This document shows positions 34,924 to 46,640 of a stretch of DNA of 64,000 nucleotides, in pieces (position 1 is the first letter of the stretch; each line of letters begins with the position of its first letter). This DNA is from Eriocheir sinensis (taxonomy: Eukaryota; Arthropoda; Malacostraca; Decapoda; Varunidae), in contig NC_066518.1 in NCBI RefSeq assembly GCF_024679095.1, positions 9,424,583 to 9,488,582 on the forward strand, written 5' to 3'. The position numbers and the translations under genes were made by a program. Under the pieces are notes generated by a model, which did not search any database, was not told the DNA's origin, and was given only the letters and a program-made list of their open reading frames with translations.

Positions 34924-35055
34924 CAAAAGGCAGCCACTATAAATAAAATTCGCCAGCGCCACTAACGGGATGGGGTCGTTAAAGAGGCCCCTCAGGAGAG
35001 CCTACCGGAGCTATAGGCAACACGTAAAAAAAAAAAACCAAAAAAAAAAAAAAAA
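34924..35055 (+). mobile_element. SINE 3' fragment, same family as 54006-54345
   Basis: Aligns with the reverse complement of about 54022-54140. Shared landmarks: GCAGCCACTATAAATAAAAT, TCGCC, CACTAACGGG, AGAGGCCCCTCA, AGCCTAC and GGCAACAC, followed by an A-rich tail (35026-35055). The tRNA-derived 5' head is missing, so this copy is 5'-truncated. Confidence 0.85.
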
Positions 35056-35784
35056 CATTGTGGTGTGTTAGTTTAGACGACCAGCATCAGTAGCAATGTT
35101 AGTATCAGTATCAACCTTACACTCGTGCTGAAAATATCCCCCCTTGACTTCCTCGCCGAAATTACGAGCATACCGAATCGTATACTGAACGGGGTTTCTG
35201 CGGCGTCTGCGTCCTCGTGTAGCTATTTCATTTCCTTGGCTCGTATTTTTCCTGTTGGTCGCGGGTGCTGGGACGCCGCTTTAGTCTTTCCTCTCCCCGC
35301 CGAGTGACCTGGTTCATTCAGACAGGAAGGTGGTGTCAGGGTGATAAGGGCAAGGCGGTACTTAGATCTGCGTCCTATTAATACTTGATTGCTTTCACTC
35401 CTTATCAATTGGGAAGGAAAGAAATATGGGGGAAGATAGGGAGAATGAGATAAGGCAGGAGAGGAAGATGAGGAAAGAGACTGAGAAAGAAAGGATGATG
35501 GGGGAAGGCCAGGAAATTTAGAGAGGGAGGTAAGGAGGATGAAGAGTAACAGGTACCGAGGATTAGGGTAGTAGATGGTATAGAAGAGGGAGAGGGAAAA
35601 AAGAAAGGAAGATGAGGAGAGATTGGAAAAGAAAGGAAAAGAGGGGGAGATTGGGAAATACAGATAAAAGGGTAAGGAATTAAAACGGCCTCCATTAATC
35701 CAAACCTCGTGGCCTTCATAAGCTGAACACCGCAGGAAGGAGGAAGGAAGGGGGCGGTGGTCGCTGTAAGAGGCATCGCTTTGA
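35056..35784. other. Unassigned sequence and purine-rich block
   Basis: Mixed to about 35400, then G/A-rich to about 35690. The purine block shares a near-identical 34-base stretch (GAGGAAGATGAGGAARGAGA...) with about 40364-40397. Confidence 0.5.
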
Positions 35785-35795
35785 ACACACACACA

Positions 35796-35862
<67 letters not shown>
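35785..35862. repeat. (AC)n microsatellite
   Basis: About 38 AC units with one ATAC interruption. Confidence 0.96.
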
Positions 35863-36617
<755 letters not shown>

Positions 36618-36712
36618 GCACACGCACAGACTGACTTGGGTGTTGGTATGTGGTTTCTTCTTAATGTTTCTTCCCTTTCCTCTCTCCTTACAAACACTCG
36701 TGCCGGCGGCGG

Positions 36713-36757
36713 CGGGGTGGGTGGGGTGGGGGGATGGGGTGGGGTGGGGTGGGGTGA
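36713..36757 (+). repeat. G-rich (GGGGT)n tract
   Basis: Seven or more G3-6 runs separated by one or two bases, a strong G-quadruplex candidate on the plus strand. Confidence 0.85.
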
Positions 36758-37079
36758 TGGTCCCTCCCCTTGGTCGGTGGTCGTCAGGGGGCGGCGGGTG
36801 GTGGTGGTACAAGGACACACATTTCCTGCCGCGGGTGACATCAATGGTTTATGTTCGTCCGCCTCGTACTGGATGAACCGGCGCTGATGGTTTATTTATA
36901 AGGATTGACTCGAGCCACGTTTTATATTAGCCTGGCATGTAATTATTCACTCATCCATTTATTGACTCATTCATGTATTCGTTTTTGTTTTGTCTATAAT
37001 TTTCTAGTTTTATTGCTTACTGATTTTTTTTTTCAGTTTGATTCAATGTGTCGTTCCATTTGTTTATTTTTATTCTTTT

Positions 37080-37640
37080 GCATGTGGTGGAGAACCAGGG
37101 TGAGACGGGAAAGGTAAGCGGAGAGAGGTTCAAAAGTGAGAGGCAAGGTGAGGGGAGGCGAGGCGAGGTGATGGAAGGGAAGTAAAGGGGGGGGGGGGAA
37201 TCTGAGGTGAGCTGGGAAAGTGAGGGGAGGGGGGATGGGTAGGGAAATGACGTAAGGGGAAGTAAGAAGAGGGGATGTTAGGCGAGCTAGAAAGAGGTGA
37301 ATGAAGACGATGGGATGGGAGGGAATGGAAGGGGAGGTGAGGTCAGAGGAGATGATACGAGGTGAGATAAGGTGAGCGAAGGTGAAGTGAAGGGAGGTGA
37401 GGGAAAGGAAGGGGAGGGAAGGTAAGGTCAGAGGAGGTAATGTGAGGTGAGATAAGGTGAGAGAAGGGGAGGAGAGAGAAAGTGAAGTGAAGGGAGGTGA
37501 GGGAAAGGAAGGGGAGGGAAGGTGAGGTCAGAGGAGGTAATGTGAGGTGAGATAAGGGGAAAGATGGGAAGAGGAGAGTGGAGTGGAGGGGAGATAAGGG
37601 AGAGGAAGGGGAGGTGTAGTGGAGGGAGGTGAGCAGTGGC
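37080..37640 (+). repeat. Polypurine block with ~85-100 bp tandem units
   Basis: GGTCAGAGGAG occurs at 37341, 37426 and 37526. Each is followed by GTGAGATAAGG and then GAAGTGAAGGGAGGTGAGGG in the complete units. Confidence 0.85.
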
Positions 37641-37858
37641 TGTGACTCCTTTAAACTTAAGGCCGATGGATGGTAACACTGAGCAGCCTCCAGAAGGGTG
37701 AAGGTTATTTTGATCGTTCACCTCACATGATTTAATTCCCACCACCACTGTGCTTGTTGGTGATAGTTTCGTTTTTTTACGTGTTGAGTAATACTCCCTA
37801 ATGCGTGCGCGTGTGTACCTTATTGTCACACTCTCATTATTATTTTTATCATCATTAG

Positions 37859-38095
37859 TTAAGGTAAATATCCATGGTTGTTTAACTGCGCTTTACTTTT
37901 CCCATTTTTTGAGTATTTTGTTAACAGTCGCAGAACTCTTGTAGCAGGACTTCCTAATGTCTCAAGTATATGTTTTCTTTGTTTATATTCAGAGAGAATA
38001 TCCAATAAATTCACTCTTATGCAATGAATGACCCAAGGCAGAGTGTAAAACCAAAGGACTCTGTTGGGTTCATCGTGAGCAGTGAAAAACTCCAC
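37859..38095 (-). other. Unassigned open frame of normal complexity
   Basis: A 78-codon minus-strand frame starting MEFFTAHDEPNRV and ending NNHGYLP before the stop. Unlike almost all other frames here its composition is balanced (charged, aromatic and aliphatic residues mixed). I recognise no domain, there is no evident splice or promoter context, and its start lies in the edge of the 60-bp minisatellite. It could be a transposon or gene fragment, or chance. Confidence 0.15.
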
Positions 38096-38604
38096 AAAAG
38101 TTATCGTGAGTAGTAAAAGTTCTTAAGTTAGTTTTTATAAGTAGTGAAAGACCCAGTTAAGTATCGTGAGTAGTAAAAGGTCGTAAGATAGTGTTCGTAA
38201 GTAGTGCAAGACCCCAGTTAAGTATCGGGAGTAGTAAAAGATCTTAAGTTAGTTTTTGTTAGTAGTGAAAGACCCAGTTAAGTATCGAGAATAGTAAAAG
38301 ATCTTAAGTTAGTTTTTGTTATTAGTGAAAGACCCAGTTAAGTATCGGGAATAGTAAAAGATCTTAAGTTAGTTTTTGTTAGTAGTGAAATACCCAGTTA
38401 AGTATCAGGAATAGTAAAAGGTCTTAAGTTAGTTTTCGTAAGTAGTGAAAGACTCAGTTGAGTATCGGGAGTAGTAAAAGTTCTTAAGTTTGTTTTTGAT
38501 AGTAGCGAAAGACCCAGTTAAGTATCGGGAGTAGTAAAAGTTCTTAAGTTTGTTTTTGATAGTAGCGAAAGACCCAGTTAAGTATCGGGAAGGTCTTAAG
38601 TTGG
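38072..38604 (+). repeat. 60-bp minisatellite, left part
   Basis: About eight units of 60 bp built from GTATCGGGAGTAGTAAAAG, ATCTTAAGTTAGTTTTTGTT and AGTAGTGAAAGACCCAGTTA. Units are in exact 60-bp register from about 38220 to 38580. The leftmost units (38072-38220) are more diverged. The last unit is interrupted by the hAT element. Confidence 0.95.
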
Positions 38605-38612
38605 GTTTTGAT
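38605..38612 (+). other. 8-bp target-site duplication (left) of hAT element
   Basis: GTTTTGAT, identical to 39783-39790. An 8-bp duplication is the hallmark of the hAT superfamily. Confidence 0.95.
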
Positions 38613-39782
38613 CAGGGTTGGTGATTTTTTTGATTTTTTTTTTAAATAAAAATAAAATCAGATTTTTTTTATTTAAATCAGATTTTTATTTTATTTAAAT
38701 CAGATTTTTAAATTTTTTTTTTATTAATCAGCATAAAAAAATATTTAGAAAGCTATATACATATTCTATACATTAGTTTAAAACACATTTTGGAGTGTTT
38801 TTACAGCAAGTTGCATCATCTCTCACTTGGTTACAGTATGTTTGCGCCTGTCAAGCAGCCCAGTAGCCACTGACCAGGATTGTATCATCTCTCTCAGGCT
38901 CTGTTCTGTTTCTCTCACATCATGTTAGGACATAGCCGGACTTGTGCCACTGTGTAGTAGTTTGACTGTTTAGGTGTTACAGGCCAGCCACTCATTCCTG
39001 AGCTAACAGCAAGAGCGTAGAGATGTCACTGACCACAAGGATTAATGTATCTGGTAGGAAGAGTGATCCAGTGTGGGAACATTTTAACAGAATTCCTTCA
39101 AAGTCTGGGAAAGCATGGCGAGCTATATGCAAACAGTGTAAACTGGAGTTACAAGGAATAGTAGCAAGACTGAAAAGAACCAAATTTATTGTCATAAGAA
39201 TTAAAATCCTTATTTTTTAAAGATTTTGAATTTCGATTTCAAAGAATTTTTATGAACTACTTTCAAAGAAGTGTATCATTATTTTTCAAAGAATGCTTTT
39301 ACAGTATAAATTCAATGTGCTTTTGTTTTAAATACAGGCCGTAATAATTTTCTTTTTTAAACTCATTACTTCAGGAAATAAGTACAGTTCATTATAAGTA
39401 AACCTCTTTGATTTCCTTTTTTTAATAGCATGTGGAATTTTTTGTTATACTGTATTGTAAAAGGAAGTGCTTTAATATTCTACTCCTCAGAAATAAGTAC
39501 AGTTCATAACAAGTAAAACCCTTTGATTTAATTTTTTAATGGAATGAGGAAATTTTTGTTGTATTGTAAAAGGAAGCTTTTAGTGTTCTATTCCTCAGGA
39601 ATATATAAAGCAGGTGTAAGTATGTGTTTGCTTTTATATTTTTCCTTTACATTCCTATTTTTCCTTTACATTCCATGTTGGTTTGGGCAGAAGTATATAT
39701 TGATTTAAATCAATGATTTAAAAAAAATAATTTGATTTAAATCACTGATTTAAATCATCATGATTTAAATCGGCCAACCCTG
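38613..39782 (+). mobile_element. hAT-superfamily DNA transposon, defective
   Basis: Complete 1,170-bp element with terminal inverted repeats starting CAGGGTTGG (left, 38613) and ending CCAACCCTG (right, 39774-39782), flanked by identical 8-bp duplications GTTTTGAT. Subterminal regions are AT-rich and full of AAATCAGATTT/GATTTAAATC motifs. It encodes only a short BED-finger frame (39023-39220) and lacks the hAT catalytic RNase-H-like and dimerisation regions, so it is non-autonomous. It interrupts a 60-bp minisatellite that resumes on the right. The 8-bp target is close to the array's own GTTTTTGATAGTAGCG motif, so the insertion landed inside a repeat unit. Confidence 0.96.
39023..39220 (+). 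pseudogene. BED zinc-finger remnant of hAT transposase
   Basis: A 65-residue frame. Residues 14-40 (SDPVWEHFNRIPS...AICKQCK) match the N-terminal half of a BED finger: the aromatic VWEHF block at 17-21 and the CxxC pair at C36 and C39. The expected downstream His pair, normally in an NLxxHL...H context, is not present; the frame continues with LELQGIVARLKRTKF. BED fingers bind DNA at the N terminus of many hAT transposases. The frame ends far short of a full transposase (typically 500-700 residues). It may be a decayed remnant or the first part of a deleted gene. Confidence 0.75.
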
Positions 39783-39790
39783 GTTTTGAT
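39783..39790 (+). other. 8-bp target-site duplication (right) of hAT element
   Basis: GTTTTGAT, identical to 38605-38612. Confidence 0.95.
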
Positions 39791-39985
39791 AGTAGCGAAA
39801 TCCCCCAGTTAAGTATCGTAAGTAGTAGAAAGCAAGATAGATGTCGTAAGTAGTGAAATCCCGCAGTTAAATAAGCCGTTAAGTGAAAAATCTCGATTTA
39901 GTTTTCGTGAGCACTGAAAGACTCCAGTTAGGTACATATCGTGAACAGTGAAAGACTCTTATATTAGTCTCATAAGTATTAGAAG
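39783..39985 (+). repeat. 60-bp minisatellite, right part
   Basis: Resumes with GTTTTGATAGTAGCGAAA and CCAGTTAAGTATCG, then increasingly degenerate units (GTAAGTAGTGAAATCCCGC, GTGAGCACTGAAAGACTCC, GTGAACAGTGAAAGACTC) that fade near 39985. Confidence 0.85.
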
Positions 39986-40229
39986 TGAAGTTCGTCCTTG
40001 GCTGTGTTGGACTCAAGTTAGCGATCGAAAATAGGTAGTAAAGAACTCTCAAATTTATCGTGAACCACTAAGAATTAAAGTTAAAAAATAAGGATTCCGG
40101 CTCATACACTGGAGGATGCGTTTGGAAGGGAATCTGCGACTGTCAATCCAAGCCTAAACAAATTTCCAGGAAGCGACTTTGAAAATCTGAGTCTTTAAGC
40201 TGAACGTCATTTCGCTTAATCGACTCGTA
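39986..40229. other. Unassigned mixed sequence
   Basis: No gene or repeat recognised. Confidence 0.35.
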
Positions 40230-40900
40230 GGAATGAGCTGTCAAAAAGGAGGGGAAAAACGATGGGAGATTGGGGCGAGATTTGGAGGGGCAGGAGACTG
40301 GATGGATGGGACCTTAATCTTCCCTAATCACGCCATGGAGAGGGAGAATGGGAGCGGGTTAGCGAGGAAGATGAGGAAGGAGACTGGGAAAGAAAGGAAG
40401 TTTGGGAATAGGAGGGAGAATGGGAGGGAGATGCGGAAAGAGAATGGGAAAGAAAGGAATATGGGAGGAGGGAAGAAAATGAGATGGGGAGAGATAGGAA
40501 GATGAGGAAAGAATAGGTTGGGAAAGAAGAGAAAAAGATAAGGGTAGAGACTGGGATAGATTGGGAGAAAGTACGAAATAAGGAAAAAAAAAGTTAGGAA
40601 GATGAAGAGGGAAAAGTGGTGAAAATTGGGTAGAAAAATGAAAAGCGGTTGGTATAATCAGAGAGGACTGGAGAAATTATAGATAGGGAAATGTAAATGA
40701 GAGGAAAAGTATGTGAAAGGAAGGAAAATAATGGAAGAATAATGGTATATAAAAATGGCTAATGCAGAGAATTGGACCCAGAAGTGAATTACGAAAAATA
40801 AGAGAAAAAACAACTAGGAATTTGGAAAGAACAGAGCAATGAAACGAAAGAGATACTTAGGAATATTTTATCAGACCTAGATCAAGAAATTGGCACGACA
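40230..40900 (+). repeat. Polypurine low-complexity block
   Basis: A/G-rich with loosely repeated GAGAATGGGA, GAAAGAAAGGAA and GATGAGGAAAG motifs. A 34-base stretch near 40364 resembles 35455-35490. Confidence 0.75.
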
Positions 40901-40939
40901 TTACTGATTCAACAGGTGAGAACAGGTATGAAAGATAAA

Positions 40940-41205
40940 GAGATAAAGAGAGAGAGAGAGGGGTAGAGAGAGGTAAAGGGATTGACAGAAAGAGAGACTG
41001 AGAGGAATAGATAGGGAAGAAGATGGAGTAAGAAATAGAGATAGGTAAAGAGAGAGAGAGAAAGAGAAAGAAAGAAAGAAAGCATCATAACACACACACA
41101 TGCAAACAAAAACACACACACACAAACACACACAAACACAAACACAGTTACACAGAGGAATAGATAGGGAAGAAAAAGAGAGAGAGAGAGAGAGAGAGCA
41201 TCATA
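40940..41205. repeat. (GA)n and (CA)n interrupted tracts, partly duplicated
   Basis: GAGAGAGAG runs at about 40950-40962, 41050-41065 and 41178-41198. The string GAGGAATAGATAGGGAAGA occurs twice (about 41001 and 41156), and GCATCATAACACACAC also twice (about 41082 and 41198), indicating a ~116-155 bp duplication. Confidence 0.85.
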
Positions 41206-41226
41206 ACACACACGCATTGAAACACA

Positions 41227-41228
<2 letters not shown>

Positions 41229-41305
<77 letters not shown>
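41229..41305. repeat. (CA)n microsatellite
   Basis: About 38 CA units. Confidence 0.97.
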
Positions 41306-41307
<2 letters not shown>

Positions 41308-41583
41308 ATACACACATTTATTATTTATATGTGTACGAATGCTCCCTTTTCACAGCCCTCGTGTTAATGAATGTAATTACCTGTTATCTCTTCGTCCTGA
41401 TGGAGTTAAGGTTTCAATAACTAAGCGGCGCCAAGTTAATCAAGGCCGTGAGTTAATTACCCCGCCGGGCCGTAATAATAACATGATTACGAATAACACT
41501 TGTACCGCTGCTGCTGCTGCTGATGATGATGCCTACCGTGCCGCTTTTGTTGTAATTATATGTGTTTGTAATTATTATGTTAG
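41306..41583. other. Unassigned sequence
   Basis: Mixed composition with a short (GCT)n at about 41507-41521. Confidence 0.35.
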
Positions 41584-41844
<261 letters not shown>

Positions 41845-41907
41845 TATGTATACTACTACTACTATAAATGTTCATACTCATATTTACGCGATTTCATATA
41901 AACGCCC

Positions 41908-42041
41908 ATACATACATACATACATACATACATACATACATACATGGCTTCACGTTTACATACCTTAATTTTGAGGTCGCTGAATGGCACATCCACACAC
42001 GCACACGCACACGCACACGCGCACGCGCACACACACACACA

Positions 42042-42102
<61 letters not shown>
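41908..42102. repeat. (ATAC)n and (CA/CG)n microsatellites
   Basis: (ATAC)n at 41908-41945. CACACG-type repeats from 41995 become pure (CA)n to 42102. Confidence 0.96.
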
Positions 42103-42105
<3 letters not shown>

Positions 42106-42179
42106 TGTCTGTAGGGAAATCACAAGTCTGCTGATGGCATGTTTGTGTGTCTGTCCGGAACGCCTGTCCTGAACGCCCG

Positions 42180-43079
42180 CTTCCTCCCCCTCCTCCTCCT
42201 CCTCTATTTTTTCTCTATGTTTATCTTTTCTACCTTTTTTTCGACATATTTCATCCCTTATTCTTTTTTTTTCTCAAGCACGCGTTTTCATCACACTTTT
42301 TTTGGCGTCTTATCTCCTTCACCTTTCTCCTCCGTCCCTCTATTTTTACCTCCGTTCCCTTCGTTTTCTCTCCATATTATCGCAAATCATTCCCTCCTTA
42401 TTATCTCATCGTCCTTCGCGTCCACTTCCTTTCCCTCTCCACCCTTGCTCTCGTGCGGCCGTTCCTCCTCCTCCTCCTTCCTTTCTTCTTTCCTCTTCTT
42501 CCTCTTTCTCTTCCTCCCCCCCCGCCCCCCCTCTTTTCCCCACACATCCATCAGTCCCTTCATTACTTTCCCCGCCTTAAGTTCTTGCCAATTTTCCCTT
42601 TCCTTGGGTTCATCTTGTTAGAAAATGGCCAAAGAAAACCAGAGGGGAAAAAACAGCCTTTAACCAGGAGACTAACACACACACACACACACACACACAC
42701 ACCTCTTCTCCCTTTTCTTTTTCTTTCCTCTCTTTCTCTTCCTCTCTCTTGTCCCTTCCTCTCTCCTTCCCTCTCCTCCTCCTCCTCCTCCTCCTCTATT
42801 TTTTTTTCCCTCTGTTTATCTTTTCTACCTTCCTTTCGCCATCTTTCATCGCTCCTCTTCTCCTCTTCCGTCTTTCATCTCCTCCTCCTGCCCTTCTTTC
42901 ATCCCCTCGCTACCCTTGCCTCCCTCCTCTCCCCTTCCCCTCTTCCTTCTTCCTCCTCCCCTCTCCTCTCTCTCCTCCTCTCCTACCCTCTTCCCCTCCT
43001 TTCCTTTGCTTATATATTCCTTTTATCTCTTTTTTTGTCACTTCCTTGTCCTCTTCAGATTTCACCCGCCGTCCGTCTT

Positions 43080-43123
<44 letters not shown>

Positions 43124-43620
43124 AGTCACCAACCCACCACCACCACCACAACAGAAATCTCATTATACTCTCCCGTCTTTTGTCTTATCGGTGTCCAGAG
43201 CGTGTTATCGGACCCTGTGTTGTTTGCCCTAACGCCTCGCTGGCCGGGAACAAGGCTTGCGTCCCCTTGTAAACCCCCCCCCCCCCCCTGTGTGTGTGCT
43301 CCTCCCCTCCTCCTGTGCCTCTCGACCCAGTGTCTCTCTTTGTCCCCCATCCAAGGCTTGCGTAATCATGTATCTCTTCTCTCTTTTCTCCCTCCCATGT
43401 CTCCCTCTATCCTCCTCCTGTGTCTCTCCTCTCTGTGTCTTCCCCCCGTGTCTCCCTGTGTCCCTCCCCCTACCCCTGTGTCTCCCCCTCTCCAAAACTT
43501 GCATAACGCTGTGTCTTTTCCCCTCTTCCTCTGTCTCCCCCTTCGTCTCTCCCCTCCCCCGGTGTCCTCCCCCCGTGGCTCTCCTCCCCCCCCCATCCCG
43601 CAGGCTAACGCAGGACTCAG
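42180..43620. repeat. Polypyrimidine block with duplicated units, (CA)n and (GT)n
   Basis: T/C-rich. A unit headed by CCTCCTCCTCTATTTTTT, then CTCTATGTTTATCTTTTC / CTCTGTTTATCTTTTC and TACCTTYYTTTCG, occurs near 42189 and 42782 (about 590 bp apart). (CA)n at 42674-42702 and (GT)n at 43083-43122. At 43250-43510, three units contain ARGCTTGCGT/AACTTGCAT and TGTCTC-rich sequence. The 361-codon plus-strand frame is low complexity. Confidence 0.8.
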
Positions 43621-43687
43621 GCGTAAAGGAGGAGGGAGACGCTTCTAAGAGTCTGTTATGACGCACTCACAGCTGGAGTCCTCTTGC

Positions 43688-43720
<33 letters not shown>

Positions 43721-43970
43721 CGTTGTCGTTGTTGTTGTTCCCCATGTCTTTCTTCCTCCTCTCCCTCTTCCTCCTCAGTCTTCCTTTGCACCCCCTCCTC
43801 CTCATTCACCCCCTCATCGTTCCCTCCTTTCCTCCTCCTCCTCCTCCTCCTCCTCTTCCTCCTCTTCCTCCTCTTCCTTTTTCACCCCGTCGCCGTTCCC
43901 TCCCTCACTCGTCTTCCTCCTCCTCCATTCTTCTTCCTCCTCCTCCTATTAAATTATTCTCTTTCATTTT
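43688..43970. repeat. (TTG)n and (CCT)n microsatellites
   Basis: (TTG)n at 43688-43738 with GTC interruptions, then T/C-rich sequence with (CCT)n at about 43835-43880. Confidence 0.95.
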
Positions 43971-43994
43971 TCTACCTATTCACAGGCACGCGGT

Positions 43995-44113
<119 letters not shown>

Positions 44114-44299
44114 TAAAAGCGATAGAAAATAAAAGTGGATGATAAAAGTTGCTCGTACTATGAAGTTACGCCGCCATTTGTTATACGCCCGCGTTTTTGT
44201 CACGTGACACCGACCGGCCAGGCAGGGAGCGGAGACATTCCAGACGTCGCCTCTTCAGAAGTTTGCGGTCGGTAAATAGTGTCGTTAATTATCGTTTTC

Positions 44300-45230
44300 T
44301 CTCTTGATAACTCGCTGTCCACTTAAGTCAACCCCCCTCTTCATCGTCTTCTTTCTTTTCCTCTTCCTCCTTCTTACCCCCATCACCCTCTCCTCCTCCT
44401 CCTCCTCCTCCTCCTCCTCCTCTCTTCCCTGCCTTTCTTCTTGTCCTCTCCTCCTCCTCCTCCTCTCTTGCCTACTCTTGCTATACTTCTTCCCTGCCTT
44501 TCTCCCTGTCCTCTCCTCCTCCTCCTCCTCCTCCTTTTCCGTCACCTCTTTCTCACTTCTGTTCTTCTGTTGTTCCTCCACTGTTGCCATTCTCCACTTC
44601 TTCCCTTCCCGCCTCTCTGCCCTCATCATCACCATCTCAATTTCCATGTCCTTCACCTCTTCCTCATCCCTGCCCTACATTGTCACTCACCCTTGCCCAT
44701 GCACACTCCGCTGCCTGCCGCCCCTTCCCTTCACGCCCCTTTTCTGTCGTCTGAATTTTACCTTTATTTCATATCTACTTCTCTCATCTCTCTTTTACCT
44801 TCCTTCCCTTCATATCTACTTTTGTTCTCTCTTTGTTATCCCTCCTTCATATCTTCTCCTTTTGTCTTACTTTTATCTTCCTTTCCTTCCTATCTTTCCC
44901 TGTCGCCTACCTTTTACCTTCCCTTCATATCTACTTTTGTTCTCTCTCTGTTATCCTTCCTTCACATCTCCTCCTTTCGTCTCACTTTTACCTTCCTTTC
45001 CTTCATATTTTTTTATTGTCTCCTTCCTTTTACCTTCCCTCCATATTTACATTTTGTTCTTTCACTCTTACTTTTCCTCCTCTCATTTTTACCTTCCCTC
45101 CATAACCTACTTTTGTCGCCTCTCACCTTCCCTCCATATCTGCTCTTATCCTCTCACTCTCACCGTCCCTCCTTACCCACTCATCCCCTCTCACTTTTTA
45201 CCAACACACCTCCTCCTCCCTCCTCACACC
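44300..45230. repeat. Polypyrimidine block; ~115-bp tandem units
   Basis: (CCT)n at 44390-44421 and 44515-44537. CATATCTACTTTTGTTCTCT begins at 44811 and 44926 (115 bp), with related units (TTTACCTTCCYTYCATA) continuing to about 45140. Plus-strand frames up to 327 codons are Ser/Leu/Pro/Phe low complexity. Confidence 0.85.
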
Positions 45231-45440
45231 TCTCGCCGCCACCTTCCGAGGGCAGCTCCCCGCGGGCCTGTAAGACGTGGCTCGTAAGGACAAAATAAGC
45301 CTTGTGACTTGTAGTATCCTGACGCACGTGACCCTGGCGTTCCCTGGAGGTCGTAGTGGCTGTGGCGATGGTGGTAGTTGTGGAGGTGGAGGTGGTGGTG
45401 GGACAGTGGTGGTGGTGGTGGTGGTGGTTACAGTAAATAC
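45231..45440. repeat. Mixed sequence ending in (GGT)n
   Basis: GC-rich to about 45355, then GGT/GGA repeats at 45360-45430. Confidence 0.85.
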
Positions 45441-45599
45441 TCTTCGAGACTTTAAGAGATATTATCCGAGGAATTTATGGCATATACAGTAATTGACTTC
45501 ATAAAGACGGGGAAATATATTAAATCGAAAATGAAGAAGTATGGGGAGAGAGGCAAAATCTGTGCTGGTGGTGAAGATAGAGCTGTGGAAATGTGATGG

Positions 45600-46380
45600 A
45601 GGTGAAAGAGGAGGAAGAGGAGGAAAAGAAGAATGAGAAGGAGGAGGAGAAGGAGATACGTGTAGGGGGGGAGTAGGAATAAGAGGAGAGAAAAAAAGGA
45701 GACCAAGAAAATGACGAAGGTGGTGGAGGAGAGGAGGAGGAGGAGGATGAAGAAGAGGAGGAAAAGAAGAATGAAAAGGTGAAGGAGAAGGAGGTATTTG
45801 TTTAGGGGAGGTTGGAATAGGAGGAGGAAAATAAAAAAAAGACTAGGTAAATGACGAGGAGGGTGGTGGAGGAGAGGAGGATGATGATGATGAAGAACAG
45901 AAGGAGGAGAAGAATGAGAATGAAATAGAGGAGGAGAAGGAGGTGTGTGTGTAGAGAGGGGTTGGAATAAAAGGAGAGAAAAAAAGGAGACCAAGAAAAT
46001 GACGAAGAGGGGTGGTAGAGGAGAGGAGGAGGAGGAGGATGATGAAGAAGAGGAGGAGGAGAAGAATGAGAAGGTGAAGGAGAAGGAGGTATGGGTAGGG
46101 GGGGTTGGAATAAGAGGAGGAAAAGAAAAAAATGACCAGTAAAATGACAAAGAGGGGTGGTAGAGGAGAGGAGGAGGAGGAGGAGGATGATGAAGAAGAG
46201 GAGGAGAAGAACGAGAAGGTGGAGAAGGAGGTATTGTGTAAGGGTAGTTGGAATAAGAGGAGGAAAAGAAAAAAAAAGGAGACCAAGAAAATGACGAAGA
46301 GGAGTGATGGAAGAGAGGAGGAGGAAGAGGAGGAAGAAGAGCGAGGAGGAAGAGGAGGAGGAGGTATATTGAAGGAAAGA
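45600..46380 (+). repeat. 140-148 bp polypurine tandem array
   Basis: AATGACRAAG/AATGACGAGG occurs near 45710, 45850, 45998, 46143 and 46290. Each unit also has GGTWGAGGAGAGGAGGAGG, GATGATGAAGAAGAGG, GAAGGAGAAGGAGGTA and GGTTGGAATAAGAGGA. The period is 140-148 bp. Similar in design to 490-1170. Confidence 0.9.
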
Positions 46381-46454
46381 TGATGGAATATCCGTAAGGG
46401 ACATTCGTTTTTGTGATGTGATGTGAGGATGGTGTGACGAGAAGGCAGTTCGTT

Positions 46455-46459
<5 letters not shown>

Positions 46460-46503
<44 letters not shown>

Positions 46504-46640
46504 AGGGAGAGGGGAGAGGAAGAGGAAGAGAGAGAATTATGGAAACTTCACCCAGAAAATAAAGTCTAGGGCATACACCACACCAACTTCACTACCGCCA
46601 CCACCACCACCACCACCACCACCACCACCACCACCACACT
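46460..46640. repeat. (GA)n and (CCA)n microsatellites
   Basis: (GA)n at 46460-46492 grading into GGGAGA repeats, and (CCA)n at 46597-46637. Confidence 0.95.

Noticed and set aside
42147..43232. 361-codon plus-strand frame rich in Leu/Pro/Phe, resembling membrane segments
   Set aside because: The hydrophobic stretches come from T/C repeats and include Cys-Val runs from (GT)n. No conserved motif.
45452..46404. Several 147-232 codon minus-strand frames with repeated Ser/Phe/Leu blocks
   Set aside because: They follow the 140-148 bp purine array, and different frames cover different units.
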